Source: DATFLS01 sp964413425 (lineage in GTDB: Bacteria > Fidelibacterota > JAANXI01). Taken from it: a stretch of DNA of 64,000 bases. This document shows, one piece after another, positions 63,165 through 64,000 of this stretch. The position numbers and the translations under genes are program-made. The stretch lies in NCBI GenBank assembly GCA_964413425.1, contig CAYPST010000002.1, positions 1 through 64,000 on the forward strand. The letters are read 5' to 3'. Under the pieces are notes generated by a model that was not told the DNA's origin, did not search any database, and was given only the letters and a program-made list of their open reading frames with translations. Position 1 is the first letter of the stretch; the number at the start of each line of letters is the position of its first letter.

Positions 63165-63893
63165 TCAAAAATTTACCCCAAACACCAACCAGGAGATCCT
63201 GGCTTCAGGATTGAGAATATAGGAAGCCATATATGAGCCCTTCGTGACGTTCAATGCCATACTGACCGCATTGAAGCCCGTATCCTCGGACGACACGTAG
63301 ATCGCATTACCTGCGCCAATTGTAATGTCTGCACTCAGATTTTCCTCCGAGAATATCAGATAAGTGCCTTCCAGATAAACGGAATTCTCCGGATCGCCCA
63401 GAAAATTCACTGCGGCCGTTGCTGTCAATGGGCCAGCTCCCACTGAGCCGGCAATCTCCAGAATATGACTGCCATCCTCGGAATTGAAGTTGAAGACATC
63501 TGAACCAGGGGCTCCTGCCTCCACCGGGAAATAGTAGTCAGTCAGCGTGACTCCCACAAGATCTCCGGAATACGAGACATAAAGATCATGCTCATTTGCC
63601 CCTGCAGACGTAACGGCCCAGGAAGACCAGGCACCTGCCTCAAACCCACCGGAGGAGTACGAGATGTATGGCTGGATACTGACAGAATTACCAAAATCCG
63701 TCCCCCGCCAGATATATCGACTGACAACATCTGACCCTAGGTCGAGCTGAGCATGCAGAGGAGTGAAACTCATTATCGCAGAGAACAACAGGAGTTCGAG
63801 CTTTGTCTTCCGGGTAAAGGCTCCTTTCGATTTATATATTGAATCACTCTTGACTGATGAAAGTAAATGAAACAACTCATGGATTGCTCCCAT
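63165..63893 (-). CDS. TorF-like outer-membrane porin
   Basis: A 242-residue outer-membrane protein with a signal peptide ending LHAQ near residue 49 and a beta-barrel with alternating aromatics (SRYIWRGTDFGNSVSIQPY, SYSSGGFEAGAWSSW) that ends in Phe (VFGVNF). The layout fits the TorF family of putative porins. AAAGGA lies eight bases before the ATG at 63893, giving a long n-region; an internal start is possible. First gene of the ammonium operon, it may pass ammonium or small nitrogen compounds across the outer membrane. Confidence 0.8.
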   Translation of the reverse strand: MGAIHELFHLLSSVKSDSIYKSKGAFTRKTKLELLLFSAIMSFTPLHAQLDLGSDVVSRYIWRGTDFGNSVSIQPYISYSSGGFEAGAWSSWAVTSAGANEHDLYVSYSGDLVGVTLTDYYFPVEAGAPGSDVFNFNSEDGSHILEIAGSVGAGPLTATAAVNFLGDPENSVYLEGTYLIFSEENLSADITIGAGNAIYVSSEDTGFNAVSMALNVTKGSYMASYILNPEARISWLVFGVNF

Positions 63894-64000
63894 TTGTAGT
63901 CCTTTCTATTCCTGCAGCAATTTCCAGGATGGATGTCTTACTGTTCTCGTTTTCTTGATCTGACCATATTATGATGAACTATTTAACCGGCGGCCCGAAA
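63894..64000 (-). promoter_or_regulatory. Partial upstream region of the ammonium operon
   Basis: Only 107 bases of the upstream region are in the window. AAAGGA is the ribosome site. I looked for a sigma-54 promoter (GG-N10-GC) because ammonium operons often use one and found no convincing match in this fragment. Confidence 0.3.

Noticed and set aside
1..64000. CRISPR arrays, tRNA and rRNA genes
   Set aside because: I looked for regularly spaced repeats, T-loop words such as GGTTCGAATCC and conserved rRNA stretches and found none in intergenic DNA.

Overview
The window is about 52% GC and almost gap-free, with some 42 supported protein genes, no rRNA or tRNA that I can find, and no complete mobile element. 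The gene content points to a Gram-negative bacterium of the Bacteroidetes/FCB type or a neighbouring candidate phylum (Neomarinimicrobiota, Calditrichota or Balneolota are plausible; I cannot choose). The signs are a secreted GH18 protein with a FlgD/T9SS-like C-terminal domain, a GH3-beta-lactamase fusion lipoprotein, several sodium:solute symporters, a sulfatase, a serine-palmitoyltransferase-like enzyme, outer-membrane beta-barrels ending in Phe, and DsbD/TlpA thiol chemistry.

Layout. 0.3-15.4 kb: a sulfatase, then a minus-strand set rich in cell-wall functions (sodium symporter, NamZ-type exo-muramidase, GH18 protein, diaminopimelate decarboxylase, second sodium symporter, NagZ-type GH3 fused to a serine beta-lactamase-like domain, alanine racemase); I read this as a peptidoglycan salvage and renewal region. 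15.7-24.6 kb: alpha-glucan metabolism (glycogen synthase, GH57, a very long GH13) with a nicotinamidase between. 24.8-32.4 kb: M1 peptidase fused to a beta-barrel, TlpA-like thioredoxin, DsbD, patatin and cyclophilin. 32.4-37.5 kb: YycJ-like hydrolase, PyrE, PyrF, then a sigma-54 regulator whose sensor half is a decayed glutamyl-tRNA reductase, coupled to a HemX/CcsA-like membrane protein. 37.6-40.9 kb: a dUTPase-like protein, a candidate 6S-like RNA with its own promoter and terminator, a glutamate/dicarboxylate symporter and two small membrane proteins. 41.0-47.5 kb: SPT-like enzyme, DUF885 lipoprotein, a CI/CII-like divergent regulator pair and a third sodium symporter. 47.8-53.4 kb: sucAB, an aldo/keto reductase and a DUF1992 protein. 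53.9-63.9 kb: a giant 1880-residue aminotransferase/PEP-carboxylase-like fusion, an SPFH protein, and the porin-amt-glnB ammonium operon.

The two strongest novelties are the 1880-residue protein (two aminotransferase folds followed by a complete-length but altered bacterial-type PEP carboxylase) and the glutamyl-tRNA-reductase-like sigma-54 activator, which sits where hemA would be expected next to hemX. Third is a stretch near 17.6-17.76 kb with three back-to-back, partly bipartite inverted repeats. The intergenic DNA is full of decayed dispersed repeats, several flanking gene starts. All family assignments come from reading motifs by eye; no database search was run.
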